Source of the DNA: Embiotoca jacksoni
Lineage: Eukaryota; Chordata; Actinopteri; Embiotocidae
Assembly (NCBI GenBank): GCA_022577435.1
Contig: JAKOON010000007.1
Location: 13,541,426-13,605,425 of the forward strand
DNA length: 64,000 nucleotides
Direction: 5' to 3'
Part shown: one piece after another, positions 1 through 13,400 of the stretch
How positions within the stretch are numbered: the first letter of the stretch is position 1
How the letters are laid out: every line of letters begins with the position of its first letter
Position numbers and translations under genes: made by a program
The notes under the pieces: generated by a model
The model's database searches: none
What the model was told of the DNA's origin: nothing
Seen by the model: only the letters and a program-made list of their open reading frames with translations

Positions 1-3000
1 GTCTTTTGGGCTGCAGGTTTACTGTATGGTTCAGCCACTCTTTTTAACTTCCAAAGATAACAATTACATTGATAAGGCCCTGCACGGCACCAAACTGTCA
101 TTAGTGCATCGGAGGAGAGGACCCAAAAGTATGTCACCGGAAGCAGGAGGTTTTAGCATATTGAAAACTTTACTCGCGTTGTTCCGCAGGGTTGGTAGAG
201 TCGCACACGAGGAGTAACATAAAGCTGTGAACTCACAGCCAGGAAGGAAGACAAGTTAGCCAGACGCAGGTAAACGGTGAGCGCGGGAACAAAAAACAAA
301 CAAACACAAGGACGTAAAGCAAGTAAACGGAACAGACACAAAAGGTGGGTAATTTCAAAATAAAACAAGGAACCCAACAAAACAGAATAATGACAAACTT
401 TTCATAAAGTAGCTAGCATCAAAAATACAGTCGAGCATCTATACACTAAAGCCTCATTTTTTTGGGCATTTGTATGAAAGTAGTCTAGATATTAGACTTT
501 GTTATTGGTAAGTAGGCCAAATTTTTAAAATCAGCATAATTTGCTCGTCTCTGTTGGTGCCACAAAACTAATAGAGCAGCATGGTGGAGGTGTTCAGTAC
601 ACGCATGAAGAGATCTGGAGCACCAAATGTCACTGAACAAATAATAGCTTTTACCAGTGGCCCTTCCCTCACTTCCCTGAACTCATTGTGATTCACAGCA
701 TTGTTAAAAGCATATAAAAAAGACTTAAAAAAAATGTTGATGGGATAGCTCTTTTGTAAATAATTGGCTGGTGAACTATTAACCTTTTGTGCAGTGCATG
801 TGCAGGATACGTTTTTTCCACTGAACCTAATGTGTGAGCTTGAAGCAGCAACAGACTGAATGTACTTCTGAACTGACAGTCTGAATAAGTGTGATAGGCG
901 CTGGTCATGATGATGCGTTTACTCACTGATGCACATATTGAAATGCATTTGAGCAGAGATAGAGCTGTGCAGGTCATGGTCTCGTTTTCAATTTTAAGAA
1001 TCCCTGGCCACCAAAGTCAGAACTTCAAATGCTACACATGGTGACTTTATCGTTAAGGTGTATTGAATTACAGTGCAATGATGTGAAATAACACACAAAA
1101 CCATGCACATGTTTACACCAGCACACATAGTAGCCTATACACTATGTAAATCCAAGCTCATGTGTCTTCAATATCTGTAGGTATTTCATCTAGTTATACC
1201 ACTAATCCTTAAGATACTTATTCCAAAAAGAAAACACAAATTAGGTCTTTTATTTTCCCACTTTAATCAGAGATTTGCATGTAACACACCTGCTGATCCA
1301 CCAGAGGACAGTGTGTCAGTTGGCCTGGCCTTAGCCTGAAAATAGATGCACTTAACATGACAAAATTCATGTGACAAAGGTCAAGTGATGGATGAAGTAC
1401 AAAAGCTAAAGCGGTCAGGATGGTTGGATGTGACAACAGACTATCACCCTTGATGCCTGGGTTTGAGTCCCTGGGAAAGCAATGTGGGTGTGTTTTAAAG
1501 AAATATTTTTTATACCAAATTGCTTTGGTATCGAGCGATATGGTTTTGTTTTCCGAAACCATATGGTTTTTGACTCTCAGCAAGGGAAAGAGGTGACACT
1601 GCCACGTCGTCCTCTAGTGGACCAGCAGGAGCATTACAGGCTTTGGCCTGATAATCGCAACACGCAGCATCCCACCAGTGGTTGGTCATTACAAACTTAC
1701 GCTGTGCATCCACACCTTGTTCAGTTTCTTCTCGTCCTATGAACGTCCTATTTTTCTGTACATAGCTCCAAATCATTAACGTGTCATCTTAGGGCACTTT
1801 GAGGTTAAGACCAGTTTGGAGAAAAACCCAACAGTTCCTCCTTGACAGACATAAACAGGCTCATGATTACGACAGGGTGGACTGTTTTCTAAAGGTCCTT
1901 TGACACTACCAGCAAACCTTATGAAGGAGTTACTATGCGGCTTACTTTTTTGAGAGGTGACATGTTTTCCCTTCAGGGTATCCTGTAGCTGTTTTTGCAT
2001 TTTAGAGTAAATGATTAAAAGTAAAACTAAAAGTTAAATCTTCTATTTCTGCTCCAGAAATAAACAGTTTTGGTATTGATTCCTCTTTGTAAGTTTGACA
2101 CAATAATAACGTAAAACACCTCGTAGTTTCTGTCTTTTCACTGATTTTGTGACTAAATGTAATGAAGGAGGTATTATGATCAAGTCACCAATCATCTTCC
2201 CCATCATCAACACATAGTTTGCCCTGCCCACTAGTCTATAGGCCTAACTGGTCAACAACAAACAGTCAGACATGCCAAAGATATGCGTTATCTTTTACAG
2301 TACTGCTGCATTTATGTATTGTTTTTATTCTATTCTTATTTTTCACCTCTTCTGAGAAACTGAGGAAGGAACTTCAGAGAAAAGCATTAGTTCAGCATTG
2401 CAACCGTAGCCTATGTGGTTTTCAGCCATAAATTGGCAGAAACACTCCAAAACAATCTCAAAATACCAAATCCTAAAATACCAGCTAATGGCATGGAAAA
2501 ACATTCATACTTGCTAACCCATGACGGACCCAGAGAAACATTGGCATCCCCTTGAAGTCATGTCTTTAATTACCTGAGAAGCGGAAGTCAAAGGTTTTCT
2601 ATTTGAGACCAAACGCAGACCTCCATCCCATCTCCTGACCTCCTGTGCCACCACTATTAAAGGCCTCTTCACAGCAGACAATTTGACTTGAGAGAAGTAT
2701 AGACGGGAAATAATCAAATTCAAAGCAAAATAACTAAATTTGTTTACGCTGTTCTTTTCCTGCATGACAAATGCTTGCTTTCAGATGGTCATTAGCCTCG
2801 GTAGCCTTCATGTATATTCAGTTTTATAAAATGGAAAAAAAACCCATCGACATATAATTAAAAATGCTACAAAATCATACACGAGATTCTCCATGGAATA
2901 CACTTTTTGACAGCACCAAACAAATACGTCTATTTATATAACTAAGAAAATTTAAAACAAATGCAAACTACTCACAAGTCAGTGTCTGCGTTGTTGCTTT

Positions 3001-3259
3001 CATATCACATGATCTTTATCCGCCGGTGGAGCTTGTCATTCATCTGACCGCCTCATGGACTTGTCATCATGTTGGTTTAAACGTGGCTTTTCAAATCAAA
3101 CAGACTCTGACAAACAATCTCACCTCATAGTCAGCTTAGTAGCTGTTCTGGAGCGTTTATTCATAACACGTGATCTTTATTGGGTAATTGATTTAAAAAA
3201 TGTTTTTAATATAGAGTAAAAGAAAGTACAGCCCTTCAGCAGGGATTGTTGTGTCACTA
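1..3259. other. Downstream flank of neurl1b, no gene seen
   Basis: AT-rich non-coding sequence on both strands. I see no open frame with recognisable protein content and no RNA gene. It holds a diffuse repeat-like patch at about 1270-1660 and an A run at 3287-3302. The distal part (about 3260-4206) probably belongs to the neurl1b 3' UTR. Confidence 0.6.
1270..1660. repeat. Possible SINE/MITE remnant with inverted arms
   Basis: The motif CTGCTGATCCACCAGAGGAC near 1280 recurs in inverted orientation near 1612-1632 with about 17 of 20 bases matching. Between the arms, at about 1460, lies GGTTTGAGTCCCTGG, which resembles a tRNA-type B box as found in tRNA-derived SINEs. No convincing A box or tail is visible, so the family is not assigned. 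Confidence 0.3.
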
Positions 3260-3607
3260 ACATATTTTATTAAGATACCATAAAGGGGAAAAAAAAAAAA
3301 AAAGCTGGCTCATATTTTGCAAGAAAAGTACATTAGTGATATCAGCAATGCTAATTACCATAAAAAAAATATTGTCATGATTCTCAAAAGTGGCGCTACA
3401 TCTATTGATAACGGCTACAGATGAAATTGATCATCTTTTCATGTAATACACTTCAAATACTGAAACAACTTTGTTAGACGATCAGGAGGATACCTCATCT
3501 GTAAATAGTCACAACAATACGTGATTGTCCTTCTTTAAATTATATTTAAAGTGAAGTATCAGGCTTATTATTAAAACTAGACACACTTTAATCACACTCA
3601 GTCCATT

Positions 3608-3613
3608 TTTATT
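3608..3613 (-). promoter_or_regulatory. Candidate poly(A) signal for neurl1b
   Basis: AATAAA on the minus strand, about 600 bases after the neurl1b stop codon. Other copies lie at 3730-3735 and 3266-3271. Which one is used cannot be decided from sequence, so the 3' UTR end is uncertain within roughly 3.2-3.7 kb. Confidence 0.4.
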
Positions 3614-4206
3614 AATCTTTCAATGTGCAAAACCAGATTCTTCCTTTTATACTTTCCGAACAGATTCATTAATCACACTTTTCTTAAAGCACGCCACTGA
3701 ACACACTCTTTCTACCTACGATTACACGTTTTATTGCATAAATTCTGGCCCTGTGTGCCTTTTTTCACCACAAAATTTCCAGTACTATACATTTAAAATA
3801 TGGCTAGGATTGTTAGCATAATTACTTGGACACACAATGTGACAAAAATCGAAGGCACTAGGGGTCATAGACGATGGTCCGCAAGTAAATCTAGGATGAT
3901 GAGGACAAAATGTTCGCAGCAGGCTTTTCTGCTCAGCTACTACATGTGACAAAGAAATTACATCACATGGAAAATACTAAAACAAGAGCACGTGATTTAT
4001 CTTAAATGCTCGTGTGCGCAGTCTACGTATTCAAAAGAGCCGAGTCTGTCTCCAGATATGACTTGAATCTGATAGGCACAGTAATGTCCTGGTGTGTCTA
4101 ATCTCCAGCCGGGGGTCGAAATCCATGTCCAGCAAAGCCTGAGAAGGGCCAACAGGTGGTATCCAGCAGTGGAGGTCACCTCAACCGTTTGAAACATCTT
4201 GAACCG

Positions 4207-4454
4207 TCATGGCCGATATGTTTTGATAACATCTTTGATTGGCCTCCTGCAGATCGGGCAGCACGCATTGATCTGTCTCTTCAGCTTCAGCCCACAGTCG
4301 TTGCACAGACACATATGTCCACAGGTGTAGATGACCGTGTCCACATCTTGGTCAAAGCAAATGGTGCATTCTCCGTTTTTTCCAGCAGAGGGCAGTTCTG
4401 AGGCAGTGAGAGAGGGAGATGTGGGAGGACTGAGAGGGGAGCTGGGAGCAGTCA
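4207..4454 (-). CDS. neurl1b: neurl1b exon 6 (RING finger, stop)
   Basis: The acceptor is CCCTCCAG. It encodes a Ser/Pro-rich stretch and then a C3HC4 RING: ECTICFD, TCGHMCLC, CCPICRRPIKD. It ends KTYRP with TGA at 4207-4209. The RING lies at the extreme C-terminus, as expected for Neuralized proteins. Confidence 0.96.
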
Positions 4455-7400
4455 CTGGAGGGAAAGCAAGAAGACAAGTGGATGTATTAAAATGGAGCAG
4501 ACACAGATACTCTTCCTACAACAGGAGTTGTTTCAGGTTCAGATCAGCAGGACTGTTGTTGTTCTTGGTTCTATGTCTAAGTGTGGTATTAATTATTCAT
4601 AAGCCACTCCAAATGCATATTTCCATGTTAAAATCTTAATCTGACACCTGACGATTTGCTGAATTATTGCTACTTCATACAAAAGCGGTACAAACTAGGT
4701 CTTAACCAATTAATCATTTGGTACAAACAATCAGAAATCAATGAAAAATGGTTGTCACCACTTCCAAGGGAATGTGATCAAAGGTCAAATGTTTTGTCCA
4801 ACTAAAAAATAAGCAGTTCATTTTAATGTTCTGCCAAGATAAAGCAGCACATTTTCCCATCTGAGAAGCTCAATAGCTGCAGATTCGTTTTCTCTACGAT
4901 GCAGAAATGTAGCATAAAAAGGAGAACTTTTGTTGTCGCATCAAAAGTGAGAAATTGCATTTTTCCACCGAGTCCTCGACTGTCAGATTATTGTCCAACT
5001 GAACTTTTACATCTCTAAACCACACGAAACTCATGACAGGATCGTGATCTAGAGAGGGTTTGGAGCATCGGGTGTGCTGTCAACATTTGGATACTTACCC
5101 AGAGAGGATTCAGAGGCAGAGGAGGATCTGTTGACACTGAACGCTAGGTCTGAGTCACTGTCATCTGGGCTGCTGCTCTGAGACGTTGTGAGAGATGTGG
5201 ACGGAGGACTGGACTGCATTGTTCCTGTGTCATAAAGATAAATACACATGTGAACGAACTCCAGATTATTCGACTAATGTAGCGCCTTTTTAAATGTGGA
5301 ATTTGCACAAAGGGTGTATTTAGTGGCTATTGGTTATGATTTCAGTGCATTGTGTCTGTGAGCGGTTTGAAAAATACTGCTGCCGTGTAAGGCTTCACAT
5401 TGACCGGCCCTTACCAGTCAGATTAGATGTGCATATTTGTTTGATAAAGTGATTTTCTTGTAGCTGTTTCTGTTGGAGGAGAATACGGTTGGATCGGAGA
5501 TGTCTGAAAACGAGGTCTGAGCTGATGGGAGTTTGTGTGGGAGTTGTGGGCCTGGGACAGACGGGTCACAGCTCAAAGCTGGACGGGCTCATGCAGATGT
5601 AAACTACTCAATTGCATTCCTCTAGTCTGGGAAAAAATATGAACTGCAGTAGCTGCTTGGAGTAAACATGTATCATGTTAGTCTTAAAGCAAAACTTTGA
5701 CACGCTGGGAAATATTTGCTTAGTGTCATAGCACTGAGTATGAAGATTGATGCTACTCTATTTCTGTCCAAGTTGACCACATACATTTTGATTTGAGATC
5801 TGTTGTTTTGAAGCCTTGAGTCTTGCATTTTGGCTGTAGCCATCTTGGTTCTTTTGGGCGAGCTGTGGAGGCGTGAGCGTTGAATCTGATTTAAAACCCG
5901 AGAACAAAACAGCCTCCATGCCTGCCCACATATACTGGATATCTGACTGCACCCCCGGGATATCTACTGATTATCTGATATCCTGATACCTGATATCTAC
6001 TTAATTATGGAATTATTTTCAGAAGGACCACCAGAGCACTGAGGAGTAAATTTAGCAAATGACAAGTTTGACTTTGTATTTCATGAGAAGTTGACGCTTC
6101 TTGAATTGGAGTCTATTGGAGTCGGAGGTTTTGTGTAGCTCGCCCTTAGTGGCTCTCAGTGGTGTTGAACTTTAAGACATTTGTGCTTTTGGCTTCTCTT
6201 TTCAGACCTGGTGACAACAACAATCTTTACATACAATCTATGTTATCACTCAAGTAAAGCCAATTTTCAGATGCTTCACAGTCATAAAAGGTTTTATTCT
6301 ACTTTCTTTTACATATGCTGTCATTACCCCAAGACCTGTTTTTTCTATTTGATACTTAGTGTTTATTTTCTAACACAAATAGACTTGTAGGACTTGTTCA
6401 TGTAAACAAAATAAATATAAGGCTGGTTTTAGTTCTTGATTTCAGTACTATGAACTTACCGAGTATCCTGAGTCTGTTGACAGCCCCATGTAGGGTGAAA
6501 AAGGCCCACAGGACCTGAGAGGAGTCCACACAGAGCAGTCTGCCACGTCCCATTCCGTTCACTCCGTGGTGCACCTCTCCGCTGGGCAGCAGACTGAAGC
6601 TGAGCACGTCTCCAGAGCAAGGCATGGGGAAGCCCCGGTGCACCACCCAATACTCTTTACGGTCCAGGAGAACTTCGGGGTCGGCTGGCAGGTCCCCAGC
6701 GTGTAGACTAGCCGGGTCACAGGATGTTACACCAAACGACAGAGCCCCAAAGTAGGGCAGGCCCAGGTGGCCGACCTCCACATACAAAGTCTCACCTGCA
6801 TGCAGCGGTCGGTCACTGAACACCAGAGTCCGACTGCTGTCCAGAAAGTGGATGCAGGCGGCTGACCGGTCTGCGGAGAGTATTACGTCAGAGCCGCGGA
6901 TGGGGTGAAAGTGCAAGTCATTGTCCAGCGGGGAAGGAAGGCCCCGGGCCACCCGCGGGACGCTAAATGCAGTGGAGGCAGATGAGGATGGTGTGGAGGA
7001 GGAGGAGGTGGAGGAGCAGCAGGGGATGAGCTGAGTGTAGTTATTGAGCTGGAGGTTGGCCATCTTGGCAGCGGCAGCCTGGTTGTTCTCCAGCTGATTG
7101 TTGCTGTAATTGGCTGAGTCGTGGTTACTCTGGGGCAGATAGGCACTCAGACGGGCCGCACTAAGGCAGCTGGATCCCACACTCTCAGCAAACGTGCTGT
7201 CTGTAGTGGAAAATATTGACAAACAAGAACATGACTTGAGTCATAATATCATAGGATCTGTCCCAAGTAAGCTCAGGTCACTTCCCTTCCTATTGCTGCA
7301 CGTCCTTTTCATAGATATCTGAGGAAAGCAGTGAGCTCTGAAATTCTATCTGTGCTTCTGCAGCTACTTTGACATCTTTTGATGTCTACTTTGTTTATAT

Positions 7401-10400
7401 GGGCAGATTATCAGAATCAGAATCACTTTATTGGCCAGGTATGTTGACACATACAAGGAATCTGACTCCGGTTATAGCTTTGCTCTCAGCGTCCAAAAAA
7501 AATTAAACATAGACATAAACAGACATATTTACAGCATAGGAATAAATGAATATATACATATAGGCTCCCATCTAATGATTAATTTAAATGTCAATCTGGT
7601 GATTGTTCAAACGGTGACTAACGTCTATAACAAAGTCCTGATGCTTCAGGTGACCTCTTTGGATATTGGAAAATTGGTTGGACAAAAGCAAAAAAAAAAA
7701 CAGAAAAAAAATCTTTACATGGAAGATACAGGAATCTGATTTTTTTTGTTTGTTTTTTAAATAATAACAAATAATAATAAATACTGTCAATTCTGTCAAT
7801 CAATTAACTAATTAATTGATCAATGTGCAGCTCTACCACATTACAATCTGTAACAAATGATTTTATTTTTGCATGCAGTGAGCCTTTTATGCGTATTTTG
7901 TCACTTTAGGGTGAAAATGAGAAGGTGAAGTAATGACTGCACAAGATTATATCCTAAAAACAAAAGAAATGTAGACATGCATTGCATTTCTTAAATTTTA
8001 TCATTAGCGCCATTTACTGTATATCCACAACTAATGCTATTAAATACTTTCCCCCACTGTAACTGTCAGCAAGCAGCTGAGAAACTACAGATTAAATATG
8101 TCTTTCATACAATAAGTGACAACTGTTTGCTGTCAGGGTACTGGATAACTCATGTTGATGGACACTCCGGCTAGAATAGGCATCTATGCTTGGAGCCCGC
8201 CGTGTGTCGCTCTTGTTGTGATGTTTGTTGTGGAGTTAAATAAGCCTTCCTTTTGAGGATAAATGAGCTTTGTCGCCCAGGAGTTTATTTGTCATTCACC
8301 AGTTTATTTACCTCCCTATCTAATTTCCTTTCTTCACCAACATGAGATCTCTAAACTGCCACAGTTCATGCACAGAATTTGCAGCACAGCTGAATTTCTC
8401 TTACGTTTCAGAGGCTGATATAAACAAGTCTGTCACTTTAGTCCTCCTTTGACTTATGATCTGTTCCTTTCTTACTATTTCTAGTGATGCTGGAGCAGTT
8501 TAGTGCATTGGCCCCTCACCAAAGCTCCTGGGATCTGCTGCCTTGACCAAACAAGGCCATAGCTCCTTTCAGACTGAGCATAAACATACCCTGTGTGTAC
8601 GAGAGGGAACCACAGGGGAGAGGATGATGGAAATAAAGGCAGAGTAATGGGGAAAAAGTGATAAAGCGCGGGAAAGTGATAGTAGTGGTGGTAGTGTTAA
8701 AGGAGACGAAACAGAGGAGGGTTCAGGGAGAATTGACTGGTTGACACCTCAATGTCGTGTCAGTCAGTCTGACAGGGAGAGTTTCTAGATTTCTAGACAG
8801 ACATGGATCAATTTAGTCACATAGATCACTGAATCACAGAACCCCTTAGTCAGAACTACTCCCACAAAACTGACCCTTGGTGCTGCAGAGATTTGCAGCT
8901 GCTCGCTGAAGAAGCTGCTTATAGCTGTGAATATGTTGACACTGAAAAAATCTGTTCCTGATGTCAAGTCAAAGCTGTGGTCAAAATATATTACTGTCTA
9001 GCTGACTGATTGAGTTTATTCCAGTCAGAAAAATATCCATATCCAACTCAAAACTTTATTCGATATTCTTCCCTTTTGCACATGACTGCTTCCCTCATTT
9101 GGCTTCAGTCACAACAAAAACACAAGTATTTATTAAGAAGGATTTCACTGAGTGAGTAAACAACATAATAAGATGCTTACCAAGCAGTGTGACCTCCTGA
9201 GTGATGCCATAGATATCTATGATTGCCCAGAGTGGACAGCCGATGCTGAGCCCACAGTGGAAGAGGATGGGCTCTCCTTCATTGATACTGTAGAAAACTC
9301 TTCCATGGCGATCCGCCCAGAATGACAATACGTTGTCCTTCAAGGCCAGCCTCTCAGGCAGAGCTTTGGCCCAGTAACCAGGCCGTGTCACCAGGTCTGG
9401 GCAAGCGTACTTTGGGATGTCGGTGGCGACCAACTCGCTGGGATCCAGACTGGTAAAACCAAAGCGTAGAGCTCCGCTCCAGCCAGTGTGCACGCCATTC
9501 AAACGAAGACGAACCTAAATACATGACATTAAGTTGAATGTTTATTCTTTAAATCTCTGCCTCTTACAAAGACAGTTAGTAATAAAGAGATGGACACCAA
9601 CCTTTTCATAGAGGTGAACAGGCCGGTGACTAAACGTGATGCCATTACAGAAACTGTTCTTGCGAGTGGCGCGTCGAAGCTGTCCATCCAGCCTGATGTT
9701 CTTGCCTTTGGCATGCGGGTGAAAGCGGGGTGACTCCACGCTGATGCTGACTGGCTGAGCGGACGTTCTTCTCTCCACACCTGCACCATTGTTTGGCAGG
9801 GTGTAGTACTGCCTACTAGCCACCGGGCGGGATTGCAGAGTGGCATCTGTGGGTGGAGAAACATCAGGGTTACAGTGAGAGAAAGGAAAGCTATTAATGA
9901 TTCAGCCAAGTTGGAGACTAGCAGGTTATGTGAACAGCAGCTAGGCTTTTGTGCGACTCAAACAAGGTCAGAACAGTAATATTTGTGACACCAGCTGTTG
10001 GAAAGGAGAGGCGAACATATCAGCACACAATAACTTGTTTGCAAGTGGCTCATGGCAGCTGGTTTAGGGTCCATAGACCAATTATGTAAAGGAACCCACA
10101 GTCTCACACACTTCCTTTCCCATAACGATCATGAACCCCCTCTGCTCCATGAGTACATTAAATAGTCTCTCTTGGCATGTAACCCACATTTACAGTATAA
10201 AAAGGCAAACTGTCCCAAATCAGTCTTCTCACCACATCCATATGGGATATTTATATCTCAGAAATAAAACATGGTAAATTTAGACAAAACCCCATGTGCA
10301 TACATCACTGGGAAACATAAAAACGTACATTCAGCATATAAGTAAAGCTAACATCGACATGTTCAATGCTAATATCAGTGCCATCAAAGGAGAGAGAGAA

Positions 10401-13400
10401 AAAAATCAACTGTAAGTCGACAACAGACGCCATAAGTCTTCCTCTTATTTATGGGCTACACACACCCCTGGCCTACAGCATAAACAAACCCTGAATAGCC
10501 CCTTTCATTCCTCTGCAGTTATCTTCAGAAGGGGAGAATGAATCACACAGTGCCTAGTCAGTATAGAAGTACCCAAATAAAAGGCTTTAATCTTTTATCT
10601 CATCTACACAGGAGTCAATGTCCTACTTGGGAAAGGAATGTCATGATGAGCATCGCAAAACTAATTAATAAGAATAAAAAGTCAAACAAGACAAATTAAA
10701 CTTTGGCCTGAATAGGAGTAAGATAGCCTGGGTTTAATATTAAATGGAACTGCAGCTTTGACATTAGTGTTTATGGTATAGAATGGCTGATATTCAATGG
10801 CAGGCTGTGTTTCTACTCTTGTCCGGGGCCACAGAGTGATTACATTTCTGTTTAAAACTCACTGCGATCTGGTGTACAGACAATAACTCAGTGAAATGTT
10901 CCACAGCACATTTCCTAAATTAGACATTATCACTGATTATATTCTAAACTATGTAGCAGCAGCAAGAACATCTGTAACATCTCAAACGATGTGCGGGTGC
11001 CCCTTTCCTTTCTACTCCAGGAATTTGCCGTTTGAGAGAGTACAATATACTTTGGGTAAATGGAGAAAAACATGTTGGTGCTTAGCCTGCAGGCCTTGGG
11101 CTCAGCTGCCTCGCTGACACAGAGTGACACACTGGGATTCTGCAATTAAAGGTCCTATACTGAGGCCTTATATACAGTAGACACTTGTTTGCCATTATTA
11201 GATGAAAGGCATAGCATAACAGGTCATACAGCGAGGGACAGCTCACAAGCTTGGTTAATGTTAGCCCTGGGTGGTGTCTCTCTTGAATTAACATTTATAT
11301 TTGGGTCACAGAACTGAACATCTGATAATCTGAGAGAATAATAAAATAACCAGTGACCTTTTGAAAATCCAAAAATGTCATTTAACAAAACCTGCTGCTG
11401 TTCTGCAAATATTTCAAGAATAATCAAGAACTCTTTTCACTGTCCGGATGAAAAAATATTTAGTTTGATGCACAATAAAGAAAAAAAAGAGGATGATTTT
11501 TGAACCATTTCTCAGGTTTCTTAGTGTCAACAAAGATGGTTGCAAAAAACTTCCATCTTTATTTATTCATAAAACGTCAGCCAAATTTAAAAACACTAGT
11601 TTCAGACTTCTAGCTGCACGACAGAGAAGTCTATTTATTTATCTGAGGGTGTTCACATTTTATTTGCCTTGTGCATGCACATGCTGGTGATGTGACAAAC
11701 ATTTCTGCCATTGGCTTCACACTGTTTTAATACAGGTCTACAGGTGAAGGTGATGCAACAACAAATCCAGCAATGGCCATTTAACCCTTCCCTCTCTGTA
11801 TGTATGACAGAGGTGTGATGCAGCGTTGATTTTTTTTTTTCTCTTCTTCTGCTTGGGAAGGTTTAGATACAATAACAACTTGTTTAGACACGGCGAAAGA
11901 TCAGGGTTTATGTTAAACCAGAGAGCATTTGTTGTTGTGGTTACAATAATAAAAATGCAGATTAGGATTATGAAACTATCAAATGGTCAGTTGAAAATGT
12001 TTTATCAGTTTTATTTCAGAGAATGAACAGTGACCTCCTGTGTTCAAGTCTAAGGTTTTGTCGACCCATCAATCCACCCTGATCTCCTCCCTACACAGAC
12101 TTCACTACATCCTTTCCTCCTGTTATAATTGCTATGGCCGCTAGAGGACACTGTCACAAATATAATGCACCTATGGGTTGTAATAAACCAGCAACCTCCA
12201 GGGCTGAAAAATAAAGCCAACATGGAAGGGCTGGCTCCAAAAGCGAGTCAATCCCCACAAACGTGTACGGCCCGGTACAAAAAAACTGTTTTGCTTCATG
12301 ACATCTGTACGGAGGGTAAATCTTAATAAAATTGACATAGTTGAGTTGTATTAAGACTTAATGTTATTTATATTTAAGGGAGGGCTGCCTTAAGTGACAG
12401 CTTCGTGCCATCACGGTCGACTTGCTGTCTGCAAGTTTCAACCAGAGCCACACAGACAGACAGAGTCCACAGCACTGGTTTCAACATTGGGGTTCATTCT
12501 GCCCGCCTTTGCCCTATTTCAGATTAGCTGGGAGCAAGGTTGAGTCGGCCAGAGCCACCTGGAACAGACCTTAACGATACAAAAGGTTTTGTTGAGCAAC
12601 ACTAAGCGCCAATACAACTGTAGTTCGTTTACAACAAAACAGCGCAGTTTATAGAAATTTAGTATTAAATTTTTGTATGTATGCTGGTACAACTTTGTGT
12701 TCTAATTGTATCAAACAAACAAAAAATGTCATATTTTTCTCATGTTAACATGTGTCCTTTACAATTTCCTTGATAGTAAATTTAAATGAAGCTTGAGATT
12801 AGCGGTTTATTTCTGTGCCGCTGCAGAAATATCAGATGTTTTGAGGATTCTGAATGACCGTGAAGTTCTTACTGGGTCCAGATCAATGTGAACCATGGAT
12901 AACTACTCAGACTTCCGAGCTTCCTCATCATGGTTGGTGTTTCTTAATGGATCATCATAGTCATGAGTTCCTACAAGGATTCCAATGTGACTAAAAATGG
13001 AAGAGGCATCAATATCTCTGATCTTGTGACTGAGAATCAGAAGTCTTTACTGAGTCATTTTATAGATAATAAAGTAAAAGTGACAAGACTGAAATTATAA
13101 TGAGAGGGATCAAAGCACAGAGGTCCTGGCAGATGATCAGAAATTGGTTGTTAAGAACAGCTCAGCTGAGGTTGGAGGTTGCTGTCATCAAAAAACTATC
13201 TCACACACAGTATGTATCTTCTCCAACACATGAATCAAGAACAAGACTCACTGCCAGGGGAAGCTTTTTGAAATGTAAAACTGATTATGTGCATTCGTCA
13301 GAGTTATCTCTGGCCACAAGATGATTAGGCTCTTTATTCGCTCGTATGTCGAAGTTGGATGTGTTTGTCATAACTTTCACTGAACAAGACATCAGCCTTT

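Noticed and set aside
9529..9909. 126-codon minus frame over neurl1b exon 2
   Set aside because: Out-of-frame shadow. The correct frame carries the NHR1 signature and splices at 9846 and 9602.
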